Assembly (NCBI GenBank): GCA_022410635.1
Contig: JAJVDF010000167.1
Location: 773,692-837,691 of the forward strand
DNA length: 64,000 bases
Origin: Tretioscincus oriximinensis
Taxonomy: Eukaryota > Chordata > Lepidosauria > Squamata > Gymnophthalmidae
Direction: 5' to 3'
The notes beneath the pieces were generated by a model. That model was not told the origin of the DNA, made no database searches, and worked only from the letters and a program-made list of their open reading frames with translations. Positions within the stretch are counted from its first letter, which is position 1. The number at the start of each line of letters is the position of its first letter. This document shows, piece after piece, positions 44,704 to 55,559 of this stretch. A program made the translations under genes and the position numbers.

Positions 44704-47494
44704 ATACATGAATTCTCATGATATGCAGCCAGCCAGCCCAACAGAGCCAATCAGCCAGCTGCGTGTCATGAGAAGCCTTTTCCTAAACCCAGGTTGCCCT
44801 CCACCTGCTTTGGGGGGCTTCTGCCTGGANATCGGNTTNGCAAAAGGCAGAGGAACAAAACCTCCTCCTCCCCTCAGCCGATCTATTTGAAAGCAGGCAA
44901 AGCCGATCTGCAGGGAATTCAGCTGAAGTCTGTCCCCAAAGCACCCCCTAATGCTTGCTTGCTTTCTCTATACTGACCACTGTTTCTGATTTCGTGAAAC
45001 AAAGTTTCACATCCGGTAGTAAAGCTAAGGTGGATTGGGCTACTGAAGTAAATAGGATGGTTTTTTCATAGCACTTTTTTTTTAATTCAAAAAAATAATT
45101 TTTCACAAATTATAAATTTTGATCAAAATANACAAAATCTTGATATCATATCTTTTACAACATCTTCCAGCAAACATACAAGTCATTAATACAATAAAAT
45201 GTTGTTTTTTCATAGCACTTAGCACAAAAACATTTGCAGAGTGCAATCATAAGCAAAACCCAAACTCAGCAGTCAGTCAAATACCACTAAAATACCCCAT
45301 TCCTCTTTTCACTGAGCTGCCTTGATTGTTTTCTTTTTCATGGATACTTTCCTCTGTNTTAGGATTACCAGAAAAATAAGGATAACACTGTTACACCTTT
45401 AATGGGTTTGCCAAAGAACAATTCAGCACTGCTATTTTTTTCTTGTTTATTTTTTCTCTATCATCTTTTTTCAACTGGTATCATTGGTCATTCTACCATC
45501 ATGACTGCCACAATGAGTATATTTAGTCTTTTCTGTTCTATTGAAATTAAGAAGAAAGCTATACATTTGAATGCAAATGCCACCTCTGGACTTCCCTTTT
45601 ATGATTTTGATGCAGATAAAGGAATCCATTCCACATACAGATAAATCCTTACCTGGACTGGAACAAGGCCATATGCATTTGGATGGTCCTTCTATCTTGG
45701 GCCACCATGCTAATTCCAAATTCAAGTTAGCTTCAACTTCAGAAGCAGCAGCAGCCCTGTATGATCGAAGTTTCAAGCTTTCAAAGATCTGAAGGATCTA
45801 TTTTGCAGTGAAAGAAGGCACATCAATGTCACCACCACCATCATCCATGGCAATCTGGATTAAAAAGATATGCACCATCCAGACATTCTAGTTCAGTTTA
45901 ATACCACATAGTTTGTCTGTAGTACCACCCTGCTAACTTTATCTGGGAGTCCAAAACTAAACCAGAAGTACACATTCTAATCACAAGTCCAGAATGGCAC
46001 TATTACATTTNTGTCTATGCTGAACCCAATGCAGAGAAAGCATACTAGGAAAGAGGCATATCCTTTTTATATCATACTCTTGGTTCCCTACCTGTACATG
46101 AACTCGCAAAAGANCAGAAACATGCATGGAAAATGCATATCTATCAATTAAAACAAAATATGATATTCTACACAGATGAACTAAGTTCATTACTGTACAC
46201 AGCAGAGCAAAAATACCAATACGAATATAATGCTAAGTAAGCTAGCCAATTATTTGCACTTACAAGCTTTTACCAACATTGCAAATGTTTCAACTTTTTA
46301 AAGTAGGAGTTGGGTTTTGTTTTCAGCTGAACATCAGGATGCAGCTGGGCTTTTCAACCACAGAGATTTCCTCAGCTTCCTATGAGAACTTTAGATGTAT
46401 GCAAAGTGTGGGATCCTGAAAGATGCAGGCAGTGGAATAGTGCCCACNTTGTTTTTCATCATTATGGAGACAACATCTGAAATTGAGCAAATGCAAATAA
46501 GCTGATCTTAGAATGAGAGATTTAGATAGTAAAGAGGAGAAATTACTTGGCATATTGACAAGAAATAATTACCCAATGCCATTGTTTAGCTAATTTTATT
46601 ATTGGTGGCTCACACATTGACCAAACTACAATGGCTGGAGTATCTGCAGCTGCTATTCACACAGAATTTGTGCAAAGACTGCCCATTGTTCATGATTTGG
46701 GGGATGCTATAAGCACAAACTACTCACTCTGTGTAACTGAGCTTTGGCTAAAGTTTTCTTGATAAATGGGATACTATTNCAACTTCTCGGTGTAGTCAAC
46801 AGCTTAAAGAATTTCCTAATAGTTTCCAAATCCAATCAAACTCTGTTTAGATTTTCAAGAGGGATGACCAGGGGCGATTTNCCCATTTTTTGCTGAGGAA
46901 AAAACATAAATGGGATACTTTTAAATACTATTAAAAAAAATTAAATTAGGATACTAAAATTCTGATGGGGTGGATGAGAAGGCCATTTGGCTTGTGTGCG
47001 GGTGGGGTGGGGTGTATTTTTTCTGCTGTTGTATTTCTTCAGTTTGGATTGAAATTGGATTATACTCATACAAGACTCTTTATTTCTATTTTTGTCTACA
47101 TCCCTGATTTAGGAATAGGATATCTTTCTTTTTTTTGCTGGCCCAAAGAGGTAGCCATCATTTTTNGTTGATTCTTTAATGGGGNTTTTTATGCTCCGTC
47201 CACCGCAAGTGATGTTGCAAATTTCGCATGCGCACTTNGTATATTTATCTCACGCTTTGAGGGTTTCTCGGGCACTTCATTGGTTTCTTGCACTACGAGA
47301 CTTCTCGGAGAGTGCACATTTTGGTGGGTGATTTGCATATTCATGANTATTAATTACCCTAGTTTGGGCCTCAGAAAATCTAGTCTAATATACTAAGAAG
47401 ACAACTGCAAACCTGNATTGAAAAACTTTCATCACATGACTGACCTTATTGCCACATTTCTAGTATGGGATAAAACTCAGCAAAAAGGCCTATC
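44704..47494. other. Unannotated sequence
   Basis: No supported gene. A block at about 47,190-47,350 is locally CpG-rich (CGCATGCGCAC, CTCACGC, TCTCGG) and not otherwise explained. Confidence 0.45.
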
Positions 47495-47628
47495 TTAGGC
47501 TACACATACTTTAAATGCAACTTCAGTTCTGAATTGCAAGACTAAATCGGGGGGGGGGGGAGCTTTTCCTGATTATGTGTGCAGCTCTTCAGGACAGAAC
47601 ATGGATTAAAAGTATGCATCTGGCCTTA
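47495..47628. mobile_element. Small inverted-repeat element (family B), copy 3
   Basis: Flanked by TTA on both sides (47,495-47,497 and 47,626-47,628). Ends GGCTACACATACTTT and (complement) GGCCAGATGCATACTTT are inverted repeats, and TTCAGTTCTGAA faces TCTTCAGGACAGAA. A run of 12 G lies at the centre. It encodes nothing. Confidence 0.6.
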
Positions 47629-47792
47629 AATACTGACATGGCATTCAACTGTATATACTTGAGTTTTGAAATAACATATTTNTGTGAGGAAAAAGTCATG
47701 CAAACGTGCAAATACATCTATGCAGAACAATTCAGATAAACATGAAAGATTTAGAAAGGGGACAGGTGATTTAGTTTTTGTGCAAGCTTTAG

Positions 47793-48000
47793 GTTTGTGG
47801 TCCTGATCATATGTACATTTTAATACAACTTCAGTCCACTTTCAGAGTATGAGAACACATCAGCAAAGTGGTAAGATGCTTTCTTTTGGCATTCTCTGAA
47901 AACCCACCTTTGGTTTTTATAATGTGGAAAGTGCTGCTCTGTTTTTCAATTCTGGAAGTGGACTGAAGCTGGACTAAAATGTTTATGATTGCTTCAGGAA
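47793..48000. mobile_element. Small inverted-repeat element (family B), copy 4
   Basis: CCTGATCATATGTACATTTT and CAACTTCAGTCCAC at left face GTGGACTGAAGCTGGACTAA and ATGTTTATGATTGCTTCAGG at right. The centre is longer than in other copies and unrelated to them. Confidence 0.5.
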
Positions 48001-49892
48001 AAGTTTCCATTAACATCAAAAACTTGATCCTTTCAAAGGCAAGAAAAATTCACTTTGTTGTTCTCCCTCCTACCCAGTCCCTATTTCAATGGCTGCACAG
48101 GATAGGGAAGGGGCAGAAGCCCAGGTGATGCTTGCAGAGTGAGTGCAGGTGGGAAAGGTTGTTTCTTTAGAAAAAATAGTCCCTGATTTTGCACAAGCTT
48201 GGACTTCCACAAAACTTGAGTGGCTGATCATTGGGGTTTTCTGGCTCCTAGCAAACCCAGAAGCACCCCAAGGGATCAGGCACTACAAATTTCCCACAGC
48301 ACTGGTGGGCCCAATCCTTGAATGCTTCAGGGTTGCTAGGAGCCAGAAGACCTCCAAGGACCAGCCACTTCTTGGGCAGATCAGACAGCTGATGCTGTCT
48401 GATTGGAGCTCAGGGCAGAGTGTGAAGCAAAGNGACTGGAAATAGCCACCCATCTCAGGACTTCCCCTTGATGGCTAATGGCTAGAGGCATCTGCCAATC
48501 TACCCTCATCTGCATCGGGACAATCCGGTTTCACTACAGACAAACTGTAACCAGTGCAGTGGTAGAGCAAATTTGTTACTCTGCATCTGCTATAGTTTTC
48601 TGAGGGAATTCCACTCAGACTCTATGTTGCTTTGGGATTGGTGCGTAACCTTCCCTTTTTCCATTGGAGAAAAATGGAAAACAAGTGCGGCCAGCACTGA
48701 TGGACACAGCATTCACATCCATTTTTCCCCTAGTCAGGATGCAGCCACACACTTATATATATGAATAATCAAAGCTAAGTTGTCAAATTGAGTAAGAAAA
48801 ACAGTGCCCATTCAAAATCAGCAAACAGATTTTTAAATTTTGGCTTCCCTAAAATGCAATTCTATCTGTTTACGGTACCAAATAAAAGGAACAATTCAAT
48901 AATGCAAGTTGTTGCATTTGTTTGGATGTCCAATGAATCTGTGGCAATGTCCAAATGTTATTCCATGACTGCTGAATATGCCAAGTAATCCATCTGCTTC
49001 TCCCAAACTTGGCTCCAAATCCAAGCATCCACTTTAAGCAAATTAAATTAATTAAAGATCATAGCTCTTTCATTTAAGAGTAAACTAAAATCTTGCCAGT
49101 TTTTAGCTGTGGCTGCCCTATTGATCTCAAAGAAGTGTAACACTGAATGCTGATACAGGACTTAGAAATGGGCAGCACTCTGGCCATCGTTCCATTTTTG
49201 CAGATACATCAAATTAATTTACATTTGCAGCCAGTTTCCTTCCCTTGACTAGATTCTCCAGATGCCTCTGGTTAAGTAGCCACAAACTGATCTGCTGCTA
49301 ATATATATGANATANATATATTAAAAAAATAGAGCTCTCTTTCAGCTGACAGAATGACTCAGCAAGAGCAAAATGAGTGCAATATGCAAAGAGTTTTGGC
49401 AAAGGGCAGAAATGAACGATTTTGAAATGAATAAAAAAAAAACTTTGCAACTCGACTCATGTTTCATTCTGAATGTAGGCAACCCTCTTCCTCTCTACTC
49501 TCTTCTACTCTCTGCTTATTAACTGAAAACAGATGTGAATTGATGGAAGATCTGAAGATTACATATATCTGTGAATATTTTCTGAATTCTTTCACCTCAT
49601 GGTCTTCCACTGGGCTTCAGCTATTTCCCAAATAATACAGCACAATACAAATCAAATAATTCAGATTAATGGAGCTCTCTGGTGCAGAAAAATCTGTCTT
49701 TTTGATATACTTTTGGATAATAGAAAAGACAATATGGTAGCTAGTGCTCTGTTTGGAATGTTTCTCCGCTATTTCCTGATTTGGAGCATGTTCACTACAT
49801 CTTCTCACCCTAACAGCACAATCCTGCCATGAATTTTGAAACATACAGCAATAGGTTTTCTCATTAAATAGATTGGTATTTAATAATCCTAA
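48001..49892. other. Unannotated sequence
   Basis: 48,045-48,120 resembles 63,890-63,960 (TTCACTTTG, TTCTCCCT, CAATGGC in order), and both lie near family B elements. No gene recognised. Confidence 0.4.
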
Positions 49893-49960
49893 GCATGAGA
49901 CCTTCGGGTATAGGGCGGGGTATAAGTATAAATAAATAAATAAATAAATAAATAATAATG
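49893..49960 (+). repeat. LINE/SINE 3' tail
   Basis: GAGACCTTCGGGTATAGGGC followed by AAAT units. Only the tail is recognisable. Confidence 0.6.
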
Positions 49961-50504
49961 GATCACTACATTGTCATATAGTTGCCTATGAGTAACATTC
50001 AAGGTAATCAAATATCTGCACAGCACTGTTGGTACAAGTTGCAAAGATGGGGAGAAGAGCATCAGTGCTCAGTGAGGAAAAGCAATATAGAAATGTATGC
50101 TTTGTTTAGAATGCAGCCCTACATGGCTTGCTTCTTTGCAGAGTAAAATCTTTGTGCTGCATCCACACAGCACTTGTTTATTCTGGAATTCCCTAATAAT
50201 CCAGAGCATCGATTTTTCCGATTTTAACGCACCTCATTCATATTCTTAATTTTGCCATTCTGTCATTTCCTGACATATGAGGTTTTTCTCTCTCCCTCAC
50301 AGTTTCTCGTTAAAACTATCCACACATTAAAGCCTTCCCACAATAGCCCTAAATGTCAGTTTGACACTGGGTTTTCCTAGAAAAGCGATAATCTGGATAG
50401 TACACTTTAAAATACACAAACTGCTGAGGCAAAGGCAACAGAAATTTGACTTTCAAGCACATTATTGACTCTTTCTGGACACAGTCTCTATTGAGTTTGA
50501 TGGA
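49961..50504. other. Unannotated sequence
   Basis: No supported feature; 50,155-50,230 has a GCATCCACACAG start reminiscent of small DNA transposon ends, not confirmed. Confidence 0.35.
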
Positions 50505-50665
50505 ATATTTATTTATTCACATTTCTGTACCGTGTTATACTCGAGTGTTTCAGAGCGGTTAACAATAAAAAAATCAACATATTAAAATTAAATTAACATA
50601 TTAAAAACAGTATCTGAGTGTGGGGAAGGAAGAGCAGATTTTTCAACCAAAGGCCAATATGTAGT
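50505..50665 (-). repeat. L2-type LINE 3' end fragment
   Basis: Minus-strand L2-type 3' UTR ending in AAAT units; ACAGTATCTGA-GTGG and TCAACCAAAGGCC match the copy at 40,868 in the same order. Confidence 0.6.
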
Positions 50666-51171
50666 TCCCACTATGCATTCATGAAAGTACTGAGGAAAAC
50701 AGTCACCTTTCTACAAAAATACTATATAGCTATCAAAACATAATGCTCTAATGAGCAAAATTTAGACTTACAAATGACGGTGTCTAAAGTGAGGCACAGC
50801 AGCCAAGAGTCCATCTTGGTTGTAATACATACTCAGCAGCTTCTATTGAATATCNCAGCATGGGAATTGTCTTTCATAGTTGCCAAATCAATGTGCAATC
50901 AAGACCACAGAGAAGAACTACATGCAGGAGGAACAGCAGCAACTGGGGGCAACACAGATTGCCCTTCAGGGCTGACAACTTGTTTGAAGGGTACTGCGCA
51001 CAACATAGAGGACTGGAACTAGAATGGGTATCTTGAATAGATATCCAGAAAAGAGAATTTCTGGAAAGGTTGGCTGCATNATGAGCAAATGCAATAGCAT
51101 TGCCATTATCCCCACCTGGTTATACCAGTANCAGCAACTGTATCCTCTCTCTGTCTCTTTGCATCCTGCAT
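50666..51171. other. Unannotated sequence
   Basis: No supported feature. Confidence 0.45.
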
Positions 51172-51275
51172 CTTTTTTAGGTTAGTCAATTTCAGAGAAA
51201 TAGCCGTGTTAGTCTAGCAGAAAGTCCAGCAAAGGAGCTAGCAGCACTTTGAGACTAACTTGAGAAAAGTGGTTA

Positions 51276-51313
51276 GCATAAGCTTTCGTAGACAGGTCTA
51301 CCTCTTCANATGC
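51276..51313 (-). ncRNA. Hammerhead-ribozyme-like motif, left arm
   Basis: Minus strand: GCAT, (n)TGAAGA, extra base G, GTAGA-cctg-TCTAC (stem II), GAAA, GC, TT, ATGC. GCAT/ATGC is stem I and AAGCTT is the self-complementary stem III. One box-1 base is an n. Same motif as at 52,784. Confidence 0.6.
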
Positions 51314-51512
51314 TGAGGGACTAATGTCAGGGCCAGGTATTTATAGGAAAATGTGTATGGGAGAAGACAAAGCATATGCAACAGTAGTGAGGTGTTGAAT
51401 TGCAGGTTAGAAAAACAGGTAAATAGCAGGAACTAATCTTCTTGTGTGAAAAAGTCCCTGGGGCAACAAGGGGCAATGTCTAGTAGAGAAACAATCAAAT
51501 ACTTAACAGGTT

Positions 51513-52424
51513 TCATAAAAATGTATAGTTGGCCAGGAAACCATTGTCTCTGTTAAGGCCTTTGTTGATGGCCTGGAACTTGTGAATGTATTCAAGTTCT
51601 GCTGCTTCTCTTTCAAACCTTCCTTTGTAGTTTCTTTGTTCAAGAACTGCAGTCCTGAGGTCTGAGAGAGAATGTCCTGGAAGGTTGAAATGTTCAGCAA
51701 CTGGTTTCTGTGTGTTTCCATTTTGAATATCTGATTTGTGTCCATTTATTCTCTGGNGAAGAGATTGTCCTNTTTGCCCNATGTAGAGTGTAGAGGGGCA
51801 TTGTTGGCAGAAAATGGAATACACCACATTAGAAGATGAGCATGTNAAANTCCCTCTAATGTTGTGGGTGGTGTTATCAGGTCCCATGATGACATTGCCA
51901 NGGTGGATGTGTGCACAGAGTTGACATCTGGGTTTGTGGCANGGTCTAGTTCCCATTTNTCCCTCTGTGTCCTGTGTTCTTTGTGTGAGTAGTTGTTTGA
52001 GGTTGGGTGGTTGTTTGTAAGCCAGCAAAGGTTTACCACCAAGTGTTCTTGAGAGANCTGTGTTTTTATCCAAAATAGGTTGAAGTTAATTTATTATGTG
52101 TTTGAGGGGCCCCAATTGTGAGCTGTATGTGACCACTAATGGGGTTCTGTTGTTTTCTGTCCTCAATCTGTCCTGTAATAGGTTGATTCTGGGTACCATT
52201 CTGGCTCTGTTGATTTGTTTTTTTACTTCATGCGGTGGGTACTGTAACCTGAGGAATGCTTGCTGTAGTTCCAGGAGTTTAGTGTCTCTGTCTTCTGGAT
52301 CTGAACAGATGCGAATATATCTGAGAGCTTGGCTGTAGACAATGGATTTGGTTGTGTGTTCAGGGTGGAAACTAGAGGCATGTAAATAGGTGTATCGCAA
52401 ACCCACTGATCGATACACCTATTA
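51513..52424 (-). pseudogene. Penelope-like polymerase C-terminal part with GIY-YIG endonuclease
   Basis: Family role: PLEs pair a telomerase-related reverse transcriptase with a GIY-YIG nuclease that nicks the target. Minus strand: the post-catalytic RT/thumb segment (RYTYLHASSFHPEHTTKSIV, YSQALRYIRICS) at about 52,390-52,290, then INRARMVPRINLLQDRL; a zinc-finger-like CHKPRCQLCAHI near 51,925; and the GIY-YIG domain (VVYSIFCQQCPSTLY, QRINGHKSDIQN, LEYIHKFQ) at 51,830-51,580, ending KGLNRDNGFLANYTFL at 51,513. One in-frame TAA at about 52,083-52,085 splits it. The RT catalytic motifs are absent: this copy is truncated. Confidence 0.85.
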
Positions 52425-52584
52425 TTCTCTCTCAGACCTCAGGACTGCAGTTCTTGAACAAAGAAACTACAAAGGAAGGTTTGAAAGAGAAGCAGCAGAA
52501 CNTGAATACATTCACAAGTTCCAGGTCATCAACAAAGGACTTAACAGAGACAATGGTTTCCTGGCCAACTATACATTTTTATGA
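52390..52584 (+). pseudogene. Penelope-like fragment: RT motif fused to GIY-YIG C-terminus
   Basis: Plus strand reads YRKPTDRYTYY and then jumps to SLSDLRTAVLEQRNYKGRFE and the normal end of the nuclease (INKGLNRDNGFLANYTFL). In an intact element these two parts are separated by the ~750 bp seen on the opposite strand. The fusion point at 52,423/52,424 coincides with the inner edge of the 449 bp arms and the outer edge of a 13 bp inverted repeat (52,385-52,397 and 52,411-52,423). Confidence 0.8.
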
Positions 52585-52783
52585 AACCTGTTAAGTATTT
52601 GATTATTTTTCTACTAGACATTGCCCCTTGTTGNCCCAGGGACTTTTTCACACAAGAAGATTAGTTCCTGCTATTTACCTGTTTTTCTAACCTGCAATTC
52701 AACACCTCACTACAGTTGCATATGCTTTGTCTTCTCCCATACACATTTTCCTATAAATACCTGACCCTGACATTAGTCCCTCA

Positions 52784-52821
52784 GCATCTGAAGAAGTAGA
52801 CCTGTCTACGAAAGCTTATGC
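52784..52821 (+). ncRNA. Hammerhead-ribozyme-like motif, right arm
   Basis: GCAT (52,784), CTGAAGA (box 1), extra A, GTAGA-cctg-TCTAC (stem II), GAAA (52,810-52,813), GC, TT (the U-H step), ATGC (52,818-52,821). Stem I is GCAT/ATGC, and stem III is the palindrome AAGCTT, as in minimal PLE hammerheads. The extra A before stem II also occurs in the motif at 27,136. Confidence 0.65.
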
Positions 52822-52892
52822 CAACCATTTTTCTCAAGTTAGTCTCAAAGTGCTGCTAGCTCCTTTGCTGGACTTTTTTAGGTTAAAGGCCT

Positions 52893-52995
52893 GATGGGCA
52901 AGGCTTTGACTATGATAATACACTGCAAACCACTATGAGAGCTTTTCTAGCTTAAAGGTAGCATATATAAATGGAATAAATAAATAAATAAATAG
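52893..52995 (+). repeat. LINE 3' tail
   Basis: GCAAACCACTATGAGAGCTT, TAGCTTAAAGGTAGCATATA and then AATAAATA units: a LINE-type 3' end immediately downstream of the PLE target duplication. The PLE may have inserted into it. Confidence 0.5.
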
Positions 52996-54660
52996 TTGAG
53001 AAATAACTGGACTGAGCATGAAGTAAAGAAGCAGGGAAAGTGGTCTANCTGCACTTCTTTTTTGCAGTTTTAAATCCCATGGGACCTGCACAGAAAAGCT
53101 GAGAGTCTGTTGTAATTAGACAAAAAAGCCAAAATGCTACATTTTAAGTTTTCCAATCATTCNTTTTATTAAGTCCAGAAGAAATGCCACTATTCATTTG
53201 GATTATAGCAGAACTGTTTATTTTACCAACAATCCAGTTTTAAATTTGATAATTAACTTATATTCCTCTTTCTTTTATTTACTTCACAAGTATGGCCTAC
53301 ACATTTTTATACTTGATCTTCTCTATCTCAGACGCCTCCTCAGTTTCATATCCTCTCCTAAGCAGCAAACATTCAGTTGTACTTTCCCAGCTGTTCAAGG
53401 TGGCCACTTGTGCATAACAATGACCAAAAAGAAAACTTCAAAAGAAAAGATAAGAGTCATATTGTTAGAGCTGGCTGTGACTAACAATGGGTTTAATTCC
53501 AAAACATACTAACAACAGAAAGNAGCAGAGATGGAAACAATATGGATCCTGCTTAGTTGTAGGACCCATGCTGTTGCTAGTCCCTTTCAATCATTTTGAA
53601 TCCAGATTTTTTTATGAAGACATTTAATTTTGTTAAGATTGAGGTGTGGAGGCAGCAGATTCCTCCTTTTGCAAGCTGAAGGGCTGACACAGTCCACTAA
53701 AGAAAATCAAATGTTTTGTCAAAAATCAATGCAGCTACCTGTCAGACTGTGAATTAGAAGTGCCAAGCTGTTTCTACAATCATCCTTCTTTTTGGGGAAA
53801 AAAATCTGCTCATCTTAGCCCCAAGCCCCTTGCGGCTTAGTCCTACATCAACTGCTCTTCAGAGTTTGGTTTTCCAAAGCCCAATGGCCATTCTAATTCT
53901 ATCCCTTCCTCTGGCTGTCAAGGTTCCACCAATGAACTGCATTGTGTCTACATATAACTGTTGGGTTTTCTAGTAAAAACCAGTCTACATGTTTACTGCC
54001 AGATGGTAAAGTATGACTTTCAGAGTTTACTAAGCAGCANCTTTCTCTTGGGAGCACAGGAATGTTGATATTATAGCTCATTTACTCACACGTTTATTCT
54101 GTCCTCCTGTAATGAAGATNGTTGGAGTATGAAGTGTATTCAAGAGATGGTCACTTAGCCTATATGCTGAAATGGTCAATATATTCTTTGCTATTTTTAT
54201 TTTATGGACTTTGAAAATAACGCCAAAAGCCTTCCTCTTGGTATGAAATAAAATGTTTGGACTATGTTTCTTTATTCTCGCAGAAACTACAATTCTCTGC
54301 TATCAGCTATCCTTCATAACACTGAATGCTGTGTAAATTGCATAAATTGGGTCAGAGCATATATANCTCACTCTGTGCTGTCTCATTATTTATTTTCATT
54401 TTTAAATGCCTTTTTTCTGGAATTTTGCAAGATCAAAATACCAGATTTGCAGAGATTCACAAAATAAAGGTGAGAAAAGATGAATTATTAAGGAAAATAA
54501 TTCACACAGATATGTTCCAAAGGGGACATAAGTACATTTTATTTTAAAAAAAAATTGGGGGATGTATGTTGAAGAACATGAAGTACCATATTGTGCTTCT
54601 TACNCAAAAGCTACTTAAATGCAAGGGTTGGTTTTACACAAACATTTCACTCATGGGAGA
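52996..54660. other. Unannotated sequence
   Basis: No gene recognised; a 104-codon plus-strand frame at 53,198-53,512 has no known motif. Confidence 0.45.
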
Positions 54661-55310
54661 GGAACCTAATACAGTCCAATTAGTGCAGTCCAATTAATGT
54701 TTATTATTAATAATGATTAGTCCATTCACCATATCATAAATAGAAAACACAGAATAAAACCAGTAAAACTCACTTATCCATAAAACAACCAATTAAAACA
54801 ATTATGGTAAATAGATCTACATTTAAAATTATTTAAAAACAGTTAAAAACAATTAAAAGTTAGGTTCAACCACTCGATAAAACTACATTTCCCCAGTTAT
54901 AATTGCAGTTCTAATCCTATTAGCCTTAGCCATAAACGCCACTACTTTCATTGCAGTCTGTCTGTCAGTACTTTTTAATAATAAATGCGTTTTATCTTGG
55001 TTACTCATTCTATAGTCATTTTCCAAATGTGGAGCCAGTACCTGCTCTCTGATATTTCATACAGGGAGCAGTCCAATAGGAGACGTATCCTGTACTACTT
55101 TTGCATCGCAAATACAGAGCCTTTGTCTCGGAGTTTTATCATATCCCCCCATATTGATAATTATTTTTAACTGATCAAATCTCGCTTTGGTAAACAGTGT
55201 CCTAAAATACAGTGGCATACTGAAGTGATGATACTCCTCCAGCTTAAATTGAGATTTGTAGCTAATTAAATATGGAATTGATTTAGCTGTTGCGATAGNT
55301 ATCAAATCAT
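54661..55310 (-). pseudogene. Non-LTR retrotransposon C-terminal fragment and 3' UTR
   Basis: Minus strand from 55,305: YKSQFKLEEYHHFSMPLYFR, LFTKARFDQLKIIIN, then CICDAKVVQD (zinc-knuckle start), frame breaks, AFMAKANRIRTAII near 54,930-54,900, then an A+T-rich 3' UTR to about 54,690. The region matches that at 5,720-6,060. Both are 5'-truncated. Confidence 0.55.
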
Positions 55311-55559
55311 TTTGTGCTTCTATGTCACTGATTCGCTGAATGGCAAATACAGGAAAATTGATGAGTTACTGTTAATAGGATGACAATAAGNAGATACATT
55401 GTGAGGTTAGAGGAAAAATGGAAAGATGGTTTCCTCTTCTCTGCAAGATCAAAAGAGAGAGGTGAGAAAGGAAACTCAGCAGAACACAGGAGTGTGTCTC
55501 TTGAGGGAGGCACTTCTTCATTGCTTTTTTTTACATATTAATTTCTAGGAACTTTTTTA
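55311..55559. other. Unannotated sequence
   Basis: No supported feature. Confidence 0.4.

Larger units (their letters stand above)
51172..52885. mobile_element. Composite head-to-head Penelope-like element with 13 bp target duplication
   Basis: The direct repeat CTTTTTTAGGTTA flanks the unit at 51,172-51,184 and 52,873-52,885, so the unit inserted once. Inside: a ~40 bp extension on the left only (51,185-51,224), then complementary arms of 449 bp (51,225-51,673 and 52,424-52,872) with no net length difference, around a 750 bp single-copy core. The minus strand encodes part of a PLE polymerase and its GIY-YIG endonuclease; the right arm repeats the endonuclease end on the plus strand. The arms each carry a hammerhead-like motif. 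Confidence 0.88.
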
